64,000 nucleotides of DNA from Terriglobia bacterium (GCA_020073245.1 JAIQFQ010000010.1:1-64000), one strand, 5' to 3'; counted from the stretch's first letter, positions 40,510 through 50,409 are shown. The notes: generated from the sequence alone by a model not told the origin. A program made the numbers and translations.

Positions 40510-40556
40510 GCTCCGGCAGCGAGGGAGCCGGCCGGAGCGCCCCGCGCTTCCGGGGC
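40510..40556. terminator. hairpins between convergent typA and ndk
   Basis: Two overlapping stem options: GCTCCGGC (40510-40517) with GCCGGAGC (40531-40538), and GCCCCG-CGCTTC-CGGGGC (40539-40556). There is no T-run, so termination efficiency is uncertain. It fills the 73-base gap between typA and ndk. Confidence 0.5.
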
Positions 40557-40569
40557 TCAGCGGCGATCC

Positions 40570-40986
40570 TCAGGCCAGCTCGGCGGCGGAGAAGAAGAAC
40601 GAGAGCTCGATACGCGCGTTCTCGGGCGAGTCGGAGCCGTGGATCGCGTTCCGCTCGATGTTGGTGCCGAACTTCTGGCGGATCGTGCCGGGCGCGGCCT
40701 TGCTTGAATCGGTGGCGCCCATCACCTTGCGGAGGTACTCGATCGCGTCCTCCCGCTCCAGCGCCATCACCCACACCGGGCCGGACGTCATGAACTCGAC
40801 CAGCGGCCGGTAGAACGGCTTGTCCTTGTGGACCGCGTAGAACGCCATCGCCTGGTCCTCGGAGAGGCGCAGCATGCGCGCGCCCAGGATCTGGAACCCC
40901 TCTTCCTCGAGCCGGGCGATGACCGCGCCGCAGTTGCGGCGAGAAACGGTGTCCGGCTTGAGAATCGTCAATGTCCTCTGCTTCAT
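40570..40986 (-). CDS. ndk: nucleoside diphosphate kinase
   Basis: Transfers gamma-phosphate between NTPs and NDPs through a phosphohistidine. The 138-residue protein has TLTILKPDTVSRR at the start, the Kpn loop region and GATDSSKAAPGTIRQKFG. The active-site His lies in NAIHGSDSPENA. The ATG has GGAG seven bases ahead; the longer frame upstream is not part of the protein. Last gene of the tyrosine/sucCD run, and a natural partner for the nucleotide formed by succinyl-CoA synthetase. Confidence 0.97.
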   Translation of the reverse strand: MKQRTLTILKPDTVSRRNCGAVIARLEEEGFQILGARMLRLSEDQAMAFYAVHKDKPFYRPLVEFMTSGPVWVMALEREDAIEYLRKVMGATDSSKAAPGTIRQKFGTNIERNAIHGSDSPENARIELSFFFSAAELA

Positions 40987-41071
40987 GTTCGCATTCTCCT
41001 TTTTATGCGACAGCGAGGGAGCTTCGCCGCGCGGCGGCCGCGGCCGTGGCGCGCGGAGCACGCCCATTTTC

Positions 41072-41944
41072 TCACGCCCTCCCGAGGGCCCGCGCCATCG
41101 TGATGCCGATCTCGGCCGGGCTCACCGCGACGGCGATGCCGGCCGCCTCGAGGGCGCCGATCTTCTCCGCCGCGGTTCCCTTCCCCCCCGAGATGATCGC
41201 GCCCGCGTGGCCCATCCGCCGGCCGGGCGGTGCCGTCTGCCCGGCGATGAACGCGACCACCGGCTTCTTCATGTTGGCCTTGACGTACGCCGCGGCCTCC
41301 TCCTCGGCGCTGCCGCCGATCTCGCCGATCATGACGACCGCCTCGGTCTGGGGATCGACGCTGAACGCTGTGAGCACATCGACGAAGCTGGTGCCCGGCA
41401 CGGGGTCGCCACCAATCCCCACGCAGGTCGACTGTCCGAGCCCGAGCTTGGTGAGCTGGTCCACGGCCTCGTAGGTCAGCGTTCCTGAGCGGGACACGAC
41501 GCCGACGCTGCCCTCCTTGTGGATGTGGGCCGGCATGATCCCGAGCTTGGCCTTGCCCGGCGAGATGATCCCCGGGCAGTTCGGGCCGATCAGGCGTGCC
41601 CCCTTGGCGCGGGCGTGCTGGACGATCACCTCGTCCCGCGCGGGGATCCCCTCGGTGATGCAGACGATCAGCTCGATCCCCGCGTCCGCCGCTTCGAGGA
41701 TCGCGTCCGCGGCGGCGAGCGGCGGCACGAAGATCAGCGACGCGGTGCACCCGGTTGCCGCCCTCGCGTCCGCCACCGTGTTGAACACGGGCACGCCGTC
41801 AACCGAGGTGCCGCCCTTCCCCGGGGTCATTCCGGCCACGATCTTGGTGCCGTACTCGCGGCACTTCGCGGCGTGGAACTGCCCTTCCTTGCCGGTGAGG
41901 CCCTGCACGACGACGCGCGTCGAGGAGTCGAGCCAGATAGCCAT
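41072..41944 (-). CDS. sucD: succinyl-CoA synthetase alpha subunit
   Basis: The ADP/GDP-forming enzyme of the TCA cycle, alpha chain, 290 residues. The CoA-binding domain begins [15 protein letters not shown], a [14 protein letters not shown] region follows, [16 protein letters not shown] is conserved, and the phosphohistidine is in RRMGHAGAI. The ATG at 41944 was chosen by homology over the longer frame; a purine-rich GGTAGGGGGG lies ahead. It starts 13 bases after sucC. Confidence 0.96.
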   Translation of the reverse strand: MAIWLDSSTRVVVQGLTGKEGQFHAAKCREYGTKIVAGMTPGKGGTSVDGVPVFNTVADARAATGCTASLIFVPPLAAADAILEAADAGIELIVCITEGIPARDEVIVQHARAKGARLIGPNCPGIISPGKAKLGIMPAHIHKEGSVGVVSRSGTLTYEAVDQLTKLGLGQSTCVGIGGDPVPGTSFVDVLTAFSVDPQTEAVVMIGEIGGSAEEEAAAYVKANMKKPVVAFIAGQTAPPGRRMGHAGAIISGGKGTAAEKIGALEAAGIAVAVSPAEIGITMARALGRA

Positions 41945-41957
41945 GGGCCCCCCTACC

Positions 41958-43205
41958 TTACTTTTCTTTCCGGGGAGCCGGCGGCCCCCCAACCACACGT
42001 CCGCCGCCTCTGCCCCCCGCGCCCCCACGCTCGCCTGGAGTGAATCCCGGCTCGCTGGCGGCGACGACCTTGGCCGCCGCGTCCGCCATCCCGTCGGCGG
42101 GCTGGAGCTTCAATCCCGATTCCGCCAGGATGCGCCGCCCTTCCTCCACGTTCGTGCCCTCGAGCCGCACGACGATCGGGACCTTCACGGCCAGGTTCCG
42201 TGCGGCCGCGACCACGCCGGAGGCGATCATGTCGCACCGCACGATGCCGCCGAAGATGTTGATCAGCACAGCCTTCACGGACTTGTCGGAGAGGAGGATC
42301 CGGAACGCGTTCTCGACCCTCTCCTGGCTCGCCCCACCGCCGACGTCGAGGAAGTTGGCGGGCGCGCCGCCAGCGTGCTTGATGATGTCCATCGTGGCCA
42401 TCGCGAGCCCGGCGCCGTTCACCATGCACCCGATGGTGCCGTCGAGCTTGATGTAGTTGAGGTCGAACTTCGACGCCTCGACCTCGAGAGGATCCTCCTC
42501 GTCGAGGTCCCGCATCGCCCCGATGTCCGGGTGGCGCGCGATGGCGTTGTCGTCGAAGTTCATCTTGGCGTCGAGCGCCAGCACGTCGCCGTCGGTCGTG
42601 ATGAGCAGGGGGTTGATCTCAGCGAGCGTGGCGTCACTCTCGTTGTAGGCGCGCGCCAGCGCGGTCACGAACTTGACGAACTTCTTGAAGGTGTCGCCCG
42701 AAAGATCGAGCGCGAAGCCGAGCTTGCGCGCCTGGTACGCCTGCAGCCCTGCCAGGGGTCCGAAGTGCTCCTTGAGGATCGCCTCGGGGTGCTCGGCGGC
42801 GACCTCCTCGATCTCCATCCCGCCGAACTTGGACGCCATCAGCACCGGAAGCCCCGTCGCGCGGTCCAGCACCACGCCGAGGTAGAGCTCCCGGGCGATG
42901 CCGAGAGCCTCCTCGACGAGCACCTTGTGGACGATCTTCCCTTCCGGGCCGGTCTGCTTCGACACCAGCCTCATGCCGAGGATGCGGCTTGCCACGTCGG
43001 ATGCCTCGTCCGGCCCGTTCGCCAGCTTCACGCCCCCGGCCTTGCCGCGGCCGCCGGCGTGCACCTGGGCCTTGACCACGACCTTGCCACCGAGGTTGGC
43101 CGCCACGGCCCGCGCTCCTTCGGGAGTCGTGACGACCTCGCCCCGCGGGATCGCCACGCCGAAGCGGGCGAGGATCTCCTTGGCCTGGTACTCGTGCACC
43201 TTCAT
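41958..43205 (-). CDS. sucC: succinyl-CoA synthetase beta subunit with Gly-rich tail
   Basis: ATP-grasp beta chain, 415 residues against about 388 in E. coli. [17 protein letters not shown] opens it. [25 protein letters not shown] and the GIVRCDMIA loop are present. After the normal end (AAKVVAAS) there is a tail of about 29 residues rich in Gly and Arg ([16 protein letters not shown]) ending PRKEK, probably disordered. The extra upstream frame was excluded because MKVHEY is the conserved start. Confidence 0.96.
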   Translation of the reverse strand: MKVHEYQAKEILARFGVAIPRGEVVTTPEGARAVAANLGGKVVVKAQVHAGGRGKAGGVKLANGPDEASDVASRILGMRLVSKQTGPEGKIVHKVLVEEALGIARELYLGVVLDRATGLPVLMASKFGGMEIEEVAAEHPEAILKEHFGPLAGLQAYQARKLGFALDLSGDTFKKFVKFVTALARAYNESDATLAEINPLLITTDGDVLALDAKMNFDDNAIARHPDIGAMRDLDEEDPLEVEASKFDLNYIKLDGTIGCMVNGAGLAMATMDIIKHAGGAPANFLDVGGGASQERVENAFRILLSDKSVKAVLINIFGGIVRCDMIASGVVAAARNLAVKVPIVVRLEGTNVEEGRRILAESGLKLQPADGMADAAAKVVAASEPGFTPGERGGAGGRGGGRVVGGPPAPRKEK

Positions 43206-43282
43206 CCGTGCCTCCGAGCTACAGACAACCGGTGCATTGTGCACAGGCCCCCGGTTCTCTGCAACACCACGTCGATTACCGT

Positions 43283-44281
43283 TCAGCAAACCGCGCGGAC
43301 CAGTGCCGGGTAATCAGGTGGGGATAACGTTAGCCGGGCGAGGCCGCCGAGCGTGGCGAGAACCTGCTCGTCGACCGACACGCTCAGTGCCGCGCCGGCC
43401 ACGCGAAGGTACCTGCAGAGAGCATCGAGGTCCGGGCGGGCCCAACCGAGGATCAGGGCGTTGGCAAGGAGGTGCTCGATGCCTGCGTTGCCCACCCGCT
43501 CGCCGACCCCGAGCGCCGTGCCGTGCAGCCGGTCGGCCCCCGCGAGGGCGGCCGAGAGGGCGTTCGCCACAGCCAACCCGCGGTCGTTGTGGCCGTGCCA
43601 GTCGAGCCCGACGTCGGTGCCGCCGGCGGCGTCGAGGCTGGCCCTGACGAAGCGAACGAGCGCGTGCGCACCGACGGGGGTCGCACAGCCCACCGTGTCC
43701 GCGAGGCCCACACGGCGCGCCCCCGAACGGACCGCCGCCTGGTAGAGGCGCGCGACGTCCTCCGGCCGCGAGCGGGTGGTGTCCTCGGTGACGAAGAGGA
43801 CAGACAGCCCCCAGCGGGTGGCGAACCCCACCCACTGCTCGGTCAGGCGAAGGAGGTGCTCCCAATCCCAGCCCTCCGCCCGCTGGCGGATCGGGGAGGA
43901 GCCCAGGAACAGGCCGATCTCGAGAGGTCTACCGACGCGCTGGGCGATCTCCACGGCCGGGATGACATCGTCGGCGCAGGTCCGGCCCGCGCACTTGGGG
44001 GTAACCCTCAGCCCGGCGCTCTCGATCTCGCGGCACAGCAGTTCGACATCGCGGGCCGCGGCGCCGCCGGCTCCCGGGTAGCCCACGTTGGCGGTCGCGA
44101 TACCGACCCGGTCCAGGAGGTGCAGCATGGCGATCTTCTCGGCCGGAGCCGGGTGGCGCACGGACGGTGACTGGAGGCCGTCCCGCAGCGTCTCGTCGAG
44201 GAACGTGACCTCCGGCCTCGGACGCCAGAGCCAGCTCTCGTCGGAGTTCCAGTCGAATGCCCGAGGGTCTGGGACCGACAA
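43283..44281 (-). CDS. short LeuA/HMG-CoA-lyase-superfamily enzyme lacking C-terminal region
   Basis: A TIM-barrel protein of 332 residues in the DRE-TIM metallolyase superfamily (isopropylmalate/homocitrate synthases, HMG-CoA lyase). The catalytic Arg/metal Asp motif [15 protein letters not shown] is present, as are the metal histidines in [16 protein letters not shown] and the loop [15 protein letters not shown]. Unlike its upstream paralogue it stops after the barrel and lacks the C-terminal communication region. TTG 44281 was chosen because GAGGA precedes it and it aligns with the paralogue's start; a TTG at 44314 is an alternative. The reaction is unknown. Confidence 0.82.
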   Translation of the reverse strand: MSVPDPRAFDWNSDESWLWRPRPEVTFLDETLRDGLQSPSVRHPAPAEKIAMLHLLDRVGIATANVGYPGAGGAAARDVELLCREIESAGLRVTPKCAGRTCADDVIPAVEIAQRVGRPLEIGLFLGSSPIRQRAEGWDWEHLLRLTEQWVGFATRWGLSVLFVTEDTTRSRPEDVARLYQAAVRSGARRVGLADTVGCATPVGAHALVRFVRASLDAAGGTDVGLDWHGHNDRGLAVANALSAALAGADRLHGTALGVGERVGNAGIEHLLANALILGWARPDLDALCRYLRVAGAALSVSVDEQVLATLGGLARLTLSPPDYPALVRAVC

Positions 44282-44285
44282 CTGA

Positions 44286-45536
44286 TCAGTCCTCGTCGCC
44301 TTCCGTCGGAGCAACAGCGATCCTCTGGAGTTCCTCGTCGGAGAGCGTGTGGTCGGATCTCTTCGCGGCCGAGAGGATGCGGCTCAGCGCAGCGCGGTCC
44401 TCGGCTCGGCCATGGCTGGCGAGCCACGATCGCACGTTGGACGAGCCCGACATCGGCCCGACCTCGATCTCCTGGCGTCGCCCGACCCACCTCGCCGGCA
44501 CCGCCGAATAGACCAGGTCAACGAGCTCCTCGTCGCCCGTGAGCCCGGCCTTGATGATCGCCGAGGCGTGCACGCCCGTCGTCGTCCGGAACGCGTCACG
44601 CCCGACCACGGGAGCACCGGCGGGGATCGGGACTCCCACCATCCGGCTGGCATGCTCGGTGTACTCCATCAGCCGCGAGAGGTCGGGCCTGGCCCACCCG
44701 AGGAGGCGCGCGTTCACCAAGAGCTGCTCCATCGGCGGGTTCCCAACCCGCTCGCCGACGCCGAGCGCGGTCGCGTGGAGGCGATCCGCTCCCCCCCACG
44801 CCGCGGCGAGGGCGTTGGCGACGGCAAGGCCCCTATCGTTGTGGCCGTGCCAGTCGAGGCCCACACCGGCGGCGCCGAGCTCGGTCAGCGCCTGCCTCAC
44901 GAACCGCGCCACTCGATAGGCCCCTAGCGGAGTGGCCTGGCCCGCGGTGTCGGCGATGCAGATACGGGTGGCACCGGCGCCGACGGCCGCCGCGAAAATC
45001 CGCCGCAGGTCGTCCGGGTGCGAGCGGGTGGAGTCCTCGGCGACGAACGTCACCGGCGCGCCGTTCGCCACCGCGAACGCGACCCAGCGTTCCGCGCGTT
45101 GCGCGAGCTCGTCGAGGGACCAACCTTCGACGTGACAGCGTATCGGGGACGAGGCCAGGAAGAGCGCGATCTCGACCGGCCTGCCCAGCCGCTGCGCAAT
45201 CTCGAGGACCGGCGTGATGTCGTCGGCGGTCGCCCGGGCCGCGCAGTTGGGCGCGATCGGAAGGCCGGCGGCCGTGACGCCCCTGCAGAGAGCCTCGACA
45301 TCGCTCGCCGCTGAGGCGCCAGCACCAGGAAGGCCGACGTCCGCGGACGTGACGCCTACGGCGGCGGCGAACTCGAGCATTGCGAGCTTTTCCTCGACAG
45401 CGGGGTGGCGGGCCGAAGGGCTCTGAAGCCCATCCCTCAGCGTCTCGTCGTCGAACGTCACGCCGCCGGGGAAAGGCAACGCCACGGGCTCCGAGCTGTT
45501 CCAGTCGAAGACGAGCTGGTCGAGGGGATTCGTCAT
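44286..45536 (-). CDS. full-length LeuA/homocitrate-synthase-like enzyme
   Basis: A 416-residue DRE-TIM metallolyase. [31 protein letters not shown] and [15 protein letters not shown] match the adjacent shorter paralogue. A LeuA-like C-terminal segment (VVGRDAFRTTTGVHASAIIKA, then EVGPMSGSSNVRSWLASHG) is kept. The RDGLQ sequence recalls HMG-CoA lyase, while HND-GLAVAN recalls LeuA, so it could condense acetyl-CoA with a 2-oxo acid or cleave an acyl-CoA. The ATG at 45536 lacks a clear ribosome site; TTG 45557 is an alternative. It lies 33 bases after the acyl-CoA synthetase gene. Confidence 0.82.
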   Translation of the reverse strand: MTNPLDQLVFDWNSSEPVALPFPGGVTFDDETLRDGLQSPSARHPAVEEKLAMLEFAAAVGVTSADVGLPGAGASAASDVEALCRGVTAAGLPIAPNCAARATADDITPVLEIAQRLGRPVEIALFLASSPIRCHVEGWSLDELAQRAERWVAFAVANGAPVTFVAEDSTRSHPDDLRRIFAAAVGAGATRICIADTAGQATPLGAYRVARFVRQALTELGAAGVGLDWHGHNDRGLAVANALAAAWGGADRLHATALGVGERVGNPPMEQLLVNARLLGWARPDLSRLMEYTEHASRMVGVPIPAGAPVVGRDAFRTTTGVHASAIIKAGLTGDEELVDLVYSAVPARWVGRRQEIEVGPMSGSSNVRSWLASHGRAEDRAALSRILSAAKRSDHTLSDEELQRIAVAPTEGDED

Positions 45537-45569
45537 TCGGCAGCCATCATTGCGCAACTTGCCGCCACG

Positions 45570-47534
45570 TCAAGCTCTCCCGCTCCCGGCGACGCGCGTG
45601 AGGGCGGCGAGCGCCTCCGGGTTCGCGAGCGTCGCGACCTCGCCGATGGCCTCGCCCGCGAGCGCCCTTCCTATGAGTCTCCGGAGGATCTTCCCGGATC
45701 TGGTCACTGGCAAAGCATCAACCCACACGACCTTCGCGGGCCTGAGGGTGGGGCCGAGACGCGAGCCGATGTGGCGTGACACCTCCTCCGCGAGGGCCTC
45801 GTCGGCCTCGATTCCCGGAAGCGTCACGGCGACCAGTACCAATGCCGTACCCTTCAAGGGGTCGGGCAGCCCGACGGCCGCCGCTTCCCTCACAGCCGGG
45901 TGCGAGATGGCCGCGGCCTCGACCTCGCCGGGCCCGACCCGCTTGCCCGCGACTTTGAGCGTGTCGTCGGCCCGACCGGTAAGGAACCAGGCGCCGTCGG
46001 CGTCGATCTCCGCCCAGTCTCCGTGGTTCCAGATCCCCTGCCCGAATCGCGCGAAGTACGTGTCGAGGTAGCGCTGCGGATCTCCGAGGAACCCCCTCGT
46101 CATGTTGGGCGCGGCGTTCCTGCAGACGAGGTACCCAACCTCGCCGCGAATCGACCGCCCGGCCTCGTCCAGCACGTCGACGTCCATCCCCAGCGCAGGC
46201 CCCTGGAGGGAGCATGCCTTGATCGGCGCCGTCGGCAGAGGCGCCAGGAGACACCCCATCAGCTCCGTTCCTCCGGAGATGTTGATCACGGGGCAACGGT
46301 CGCCCCCCGCGGCATTCGAGAACCAGCGGTACGACGTCTCGTCCCACGGTTCGCCGGTGGAACCGAGGACGCGGAGGCTCGCGAGGTCGTGGCGCCGGAC
46401 CGGGTCGAGCCCGCCCGAGGCGAGCAAGCGGATCACGGTCGGAGCGACCCCGAGGTGGGTGACCCGGTGCCGTTCCACCATCGACCACAGCCTGCTTGGG
46501 TCCGGGAAGTCGGGAACGCCGTCGAGCAAGACCACGGTCCCCCGGTGGAACAAGGTGCCGAGGATCTCCCACGGCCCCATCATCCAACCGATGTCGGTGA
46601 GCCAGAAGACCACATCCCCGGGCCGAACGTCCAGGTGATAGCCCACCTCCTTGGCCGTGACGATCTGGACGCCCCCATGCGTGTGCACCACGCCTTTGGG
46701 GCGGCCCGTCGTGCCGGACGTGTACAGGATCAGGGAGCGTGCATCCGAAGACATGTGCTTCGTCGTGGTCGACGTGCCTCCGCCCTCCTCGAACTCGTCC
46801 CACCAGAGGTCGCGCCCTTCGTGCCACGGCAGCGTCCCGCCGAGCCGCCGCCGCACGACGACGGTCCGGACCCGCGGGGCGAGCTCGCACGCGGCGTCCA
46901 CTGTCTCCTTGAAACGAATCGGCTTGCCCCGACGCATCGTGCCGTCCGCGGTCAGCAGCACCCGACAGTCGGCATCCACCAGGCGCGCCGCCAGGGCGTC
47001 GGGACCGAACCCGCCGAAAACCGGCACCGGCACGGCTCCGACCTTCAGGCACGCGAGCAGTGCGACGACGACATCGGCCGTCATGGGCAGGTAGAACCCG
47101 ACCGCGTCGCCCGTGCCGACACCGATTCCGCAGAGCGCTCCGCCGAGGCGGCTCACGCGGGCGCCGAGCTCGGAGTACGAGAGCGCGGCGACCCGGCCTT
47201 CCTCGTGTTCGGCGATCACCGCAGGGTCGCCGCCACGCCCGTCCCGCAGGTGGCGGTCCAGCACGTTGTGGACGATGTTGAGCTCGCCGCCGAGGAACCA
47301 CTCGGTCCACGGGAGGCCCTTGGAGGAGTCGGCGACCCGGTCGTAGCTCTGAAACCACTCGATGCCCATGTCCTGGATGATTGCCGGGTAGAACCACTCG
47401 GCGTCCCTCGCCGCCTTCGCCCTCAGCTCCTCCGTCGTCCTGATCCCGTGGCGACGCATGAGACGTGCCACATTGGAATGCTCGAGGTCGTCCGCGCGCG
47501 GATACCAGAGATAGCCCTTCGAATTCACGGTCAT
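45570..47534 (-). CDS. AMP-forming acyl-CoA synthetase (acetyl/acetoacetyl-CoA synthetase-like)
   Basis: A 654-residue ANL-family ligase. An ACS-like N-terminal cap (WTEWFLGGELNIVHNVLDRHL) is followed by P-loop YTSGTTGRPKGVVHTHGG, the W-motif region WLTDIGWMMGPW, the A5/A8 region NHGDWAEIDADGAWFLTGRADDTLKVAGKRV and the catalytic Lys in RSGKILRRL. Substrate is not fixed; its place in a tyrosine-degradation run suggests acetoacetate or acetate. ATG 47534 with AGGTGAG close ahead; the longer frame was rejected. Confidence 0.88.
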   Translation of the reverse strand: MTVNSKGYLWYPRADDLEHSNVARLMRRHGIRTTEELRAKAARDAEWFYPAIIQDMGIEWFQSYDRVADSSKGLPWTEWFLGGELNIVHNVLDRHLRDGRGGDPAVIAEHEEGRVAALSYSELGARVSRLGGALCGIGVGTGDAVGFYLPMTADVVVALLACLKVGAVPVPVFGGFGPDALAARLVDADCRVLLTADGTMRRGKPIRFKETVDAACELAPRVRTVVVRRRLGGTLPWHEGRDLWWDEFEEGGGTSTTTKHMSSDARSLILYTSGTTGRPKGVVHTHGGVQIVTAKEVGYHLDVRPGDVVFWLTDIGWMMGPWEILGTLFHRGTVVLLDGVPDFPDPSRLWSMVERHRVTHLGVAPTVIRLLASGGLDPVRRHDLASLRVLGSTGEPWDETSYRWFSNAAGGDRCPVINISGGTELMGCLLAPLPTAPIKACSLQGPALGMDVDVLDEAGRSIRGEVGYLVCRNAAPNMTRGFLGDPQRYLDTYFARFGQGIWNHGDWAEIDADGAWFLTGRADDTLKVAGKRVGPGEVEAAAISHPAVREAAAVGLPDPLKGTALVLVAVTLPGIEADEALAEEVSRHIGSRLGPTLRPAKVVWVDALPVTRSGKILRRLIGRALAGEAIGEVATLANPEALAALTRVAGSGRA

Positions 47535-47589
47535 CTCACCTGGCCGCGGCGCTCGAAATGGACGACGCTCGGACCTGCGCGCATGGCGG

Positions 47590-48255
47590 TCAACCCGGCC
47601 GGGGCAGGCCGAAGGTCTCGCGTGTCCGGACCCACAGATCACCACCCATGCGGCCGACCGCGCGCAGGTGCTCGGCAGTGACGTGGCCGCCTTCGTCCAG
47701 CAGTTCGCGTAGAAGGTGCACGGCCATCACCTCGCCCACCACGAGACTGCCGGCGCCTGGCCCGTCCCCGTAGGTCCGGACCTCGACGACCCTGCACTCG
47801 ATGTTGACGGGAGACTCGGCCACCAGCGGCGCCTTCACGTGCTTCGCCCGCGCCGGCGTAAGGCCCGCATGCTCGAACTCGCTCGTCCCGCGAGGAAGGC
47901 TAGCCGACGCCGAGTTGACCCGCGCGGCAAGCTCCTCGGTCACCACCGCGACCACGAACTCGCCCGTGGCCCGGGCGTTGAGGAGGGTGTCTTTCAACTC
48001 ACCAGTCCGGCCGGACCGCTGAGGCGCGAACGCGAGGCAGGGCGGGTTGGAAGAGACCACCGTGAAGAACGAAAAGGGCGCGAGGTTGGACCTCCCCTCC
48101 TCGTCCACTGTCGAGACGAGCGCGATCGGGCGCGGCACGACGACTTCCACCAGCCGGCGGTAGATCTCCTGCCAAGGGGTCGCGGCCGAGTCGATTTCGA
48201 TCGTTCCCTGGCTCGTGGTCGTTTGGCTTTCCCCAGCCACCGAGTTCTCAGACAC
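47590..48255 (-). CDS. flavin reductase-like (DIM6/NTAB) FMN-binding protein
   Basis: A 221-residue split-barrel flavoprotein. The family core is RRLVEVVVPRPIALVSTVDEEGRSNLAPFSFF followed by PPCLAFAPQRSG, with EFVVAVVTEEL. Such proteins act as FMN-binding reductases or as partners of monooxygenases. No monooxygenase needing one is adjacent, so its role in the tyrosine operon is open. GTG 48255 has GGGGAG five bases ahead; an in-frame ATG at 48285 overlaps the hmgA stop and would add ten residues. Confidence 0.85.
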   Translation of the reverse strand: MSENSVAGESQTTTSQGTIEIDSAATPWQEIYRRLVEVVVPRPIALVSTVDEEGRSNLAPFSFFTVVSSNPPCLAFAPQRSGRTGELKDTLLNARATGEFVVAVVTEELAARVNSASASLPRGTSEFEHAGLTPARAKHVKAPLVAESPVNIECRVVEVRTYGDGPGAGSLVVGEVMAVHLLRELLDEGGHVTAEHLRAVGRMGGDLWVRTRETFGLPRPG

Positions 48256-48281
48256 GGTCGCTCCCCTTCTCGCCCTTGCGC

Positions 48282-49466
48282 TCATTCGATGACCCCGCCA
48301 TCCGAACCGCCGATCCAGCTCTGGCTGTAGGCGGGGTCCTCCACCGAGCGAGCGTGTCTGGTGGGGAGGAGCGGCGAGAACGTGTCGAACATGACCGCGA
48401 GCTCTTCCGTGCGCGTGGTCCCTATCGACCCTTCGTAGCGCCCGGGGTGAGGCCCGTGCGGAACGCCGACCGGGTGCAGCGTCACTGACGCGGGTCCAAC
48501 CCCTCTTCGGCTCGTGAAGTTGCCGCCGACGTAGAAGATCGCCTCGTCGCAGTCTACGGACGAGTGTGGGTACGGGCACGGGATCGCCGCCGGGTGCCAG
48601 TCCACGAGACGCGGAACGAACGAGCACACCACGAAGCCGCCGCCCGCAAAGGTGATGTGGGTTGTCGGGGGAAGGTGCACCATCCCGGTCTTGGGCTGGT
48701 AGGCGCGGATCGGGAAGGCGAACGGCCAGACCTGGCCGTCCCAGCCGACCAGGTCGAACGGGTCGTTTGCCCAACGGAGGCGCGACAGGCGCCCGTGGCG
48801 CATGACCAGCTGATCGCGGGGCGCGCCCAGCGCTGACGGCCCGCCTTCCGGCCAGGCCGGCTCCACGAAGTCGCGGTGCGTGTACGGGGCGTCCATCCGG
48901 AGCTGCCCCGAAGGGGTGCGGAACTGGTGCGGGACATCCAGCCCCGACCGCGCCTCCAGCACCAGGAACAGGCCTGGCCCGTCCAGCCGCCAGCGTTGAG
49001 CCATTGCACGGGGGACGAAGACATAGTCTCCGGCCGTGAACGGCACCACACCGAGGGGCGTCTGGACCCTGCCCGACCCTTCCTGGATGAACACCAGCTC
49101 GTCGCCGTCGGCGTTGGATGCCAGGGTGGCGTCATCGCGGTCGGGCCGAGCCACCCAAACGCCCAGATCGCTGTTCGCAAGGACGAGGCACCGTGAGGTG
49201 AACGGCTCGCCCCCCTGGGGCAGGTTCGCCGACAGGAAGTGGCGCCGCCGCAACGCGCCGTCCCACTCCGGCTCGGCCCACCCCGGGTGCGGCCCGAGGT
49301 CCTCCTCCTCTTGGACCCAGTGCGGCGCTCGCCGGTGGTACATGATCGTGTACGCCGCTTCGAACCCCCGCCGGGTGAAACAGTGCTCGAACGCCAGCTC
49401 CCCGTCGACACGCAGCACCGTGTGGGGCTTGGCAGGCACGAGACCGCGCTGCAGCCTGTGGATCAT
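48282..49466 (-). CDS. hmgA: homogentisate 1,2-dioxygenase
   Basis: An Fe(II) cupin dioxygenase that opens the homogentisate ring to maleylacetoacetate. The 394-residue protein has the HGD pattern: HHRRAPHW-like N-terminal region (MYHRRAPHWV), DGDELVFIQEGSG, GDYVFVPRAMAQRW, and the C-terminal iron-binding cupin (TLHPVGVPHGPHPGRYE with His/Glu ligands). It is shorter than the 440-residue Proteobacterial/human form, as in other deep-branching bacteria. GGAGG lies six bases ahead of the ATG, right after the fahA stop. Confidence 0.92.
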   Translation of the reverse strand: MIHRLQRGLVPAKPHTVLRVDGELAFEHCFTRRGFEAAYTIMYHRRAPHWVQEEEDLGPHPGWAEPEWDGALRRRHFLSANLPQGGEPFTSRCLVLANSDLGVWVARPDRDDATLASNADGDELVFIQEGSGRVQTPLGVVPFTAGDYVFVPRAMAQRWRLDGPGLFLVLEARSGLDVPHQFRTPSGQLRMDAPYTHRDFVEPAWPEGGPSALGAPRDQLVMRHGRLSRLRWANDPFDLVGWDGQVWPFAFPIRAYQPKTGMVHLPPTTHITFAGGGFVVCSFVPRLVDWHPAAIPCPYPHSSVDCDEAIFYVGGNFTSRRGVGPASVTLHPVGVPHGPHPGRYEGSIGTTRTEELAVMFDTFSPLLPTRHARSVEDPAYSQSWIGGSDGGVIE

Positions 49467-49467
49467 C

Positions 49468-50409
49468 TCAGACCTCCCGCCGACGGACCGTCCCGACCAG
49501 CTTTCCGAGAGGCGCCCCGCCGTCCAACTCCACGACATCGCCCGGCGAGAGGAACCGGCCGAGCTCGAGCCCGCAGCCCCCGCCGACCGTGCCCGAGCCG
49601 AAAATGTCACCCGGTTCGAAGCGGACGCCCTCGCCCGCGAACGAGATCATCTCCCCCCAGCGCCACTGCATGCCGGCGAGGGTCGCTCTCGACCACTCCT
49701 GGCCGTTCACGCTGACGGAGAGCTTCAAGTCGCCGAGGTCGCCAAGCTCATCGGGCGTTACGAGCCACGGGCCGAGCGAGGTCGCGAAGTCCTTCCCCTT
49801 TGAGGGCCCGAGTCCTACGGCCATTACCTCGCGTTGGATCGACCGGGCGCTCCAGTCGTTGAGAAGGCAGTACCCCCCGATCGCCGCCTCGGCCTCGGCT
49901 GCGGAAGGCCCTGCCAGCGGTGCGGCGAGCACCGCCGCCACCTCGAGCTCGAAGTCCATCTGGGACTCCCCCGCGGGGAACAAGGCCTCCTCACCGTCGC
50001 CGATGAACGACCGGTGGTTGGAACGGTAGTAGACCGGATGGCGGTACCACTCGGCCGGGACATCGAGCCCGCGCTTGGAGCGGGCGGCCCGGACGTGCTC
50101 CTCGAACGCGTAGAAGTCCAGGAACGACCCCGGCTGAGGAACCGGTGGCGCGAAGCGGACCTCGTTGGGCCGCCAACGCCTGACGGTCCGCGGCATCGGT
50201 CCTGACGCAGCGGCCTCGGCAACCAGCCTCGGCGTCTCCAGCCGTGGACCATCCCGCCCCAGAAGACCGGCCAACGAACCCGGGCAGCGCTCGTCCCGAA
50301 GCACCTCGAGGGCGGCATCCGCCACCGAGACCCAAACAGCCCCGCCCGTGCGGCGGGTCAGCACAGCCACGTGCAACCCGTCGCCGTCCCGGACGGTCGC
50401 CAGTTTCAT
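49468..50409 (-). CDS. fahA: fumarylacetoacetate hydrolase-family protein
   Basis: Hydrolyses fumarylacetoacetate to fumarate and acetoacetate, the last step of tyrosine breakdown. 313 residues, with FLDFYAFEEHVRAAR, PVYYRSNHRSFIG, the metal-binding acidic pair DFELEVAAVL, NDWSARSIQ, and GKDFATSLGPWLVT followed by GDIFGSGTVGGGCGLELGRFL. The family also includes other diketone hydrolases, but flanking hppD and hmgA make fumarylacetoacetate the obvious substrate. The ATG overlaps the hppD stop by one base. Confidence 0.92.
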   Translation of the reverse strand: MKLATVRDGDGLHVAVLTRRTGGAVWVSVADAALEVLRDERCPGSLAGLLGRDGPRLETPRLVAEAAASGPMPRTVRRWRPNEVRFAPPVPQPGSFLDFYAFEEHVRAARSKRGLDVPAEWYRHPVYYRSNHRSFIGDGEEALFPAGESQMDFELEVAAVLAAPLAGPSAAEAEAAIGGYCLLNDWSARSIQREVMAVGLGPSKGKDFATSLGPWLVTPDELGDLGDLKLSVSVNGQEWSRATLAGMQWRWGEMISFAGEGVRFEPGDIFGSGTVGGGCGLELGRFLSPGDVVELDGGAPLGKLVGTVRRREV

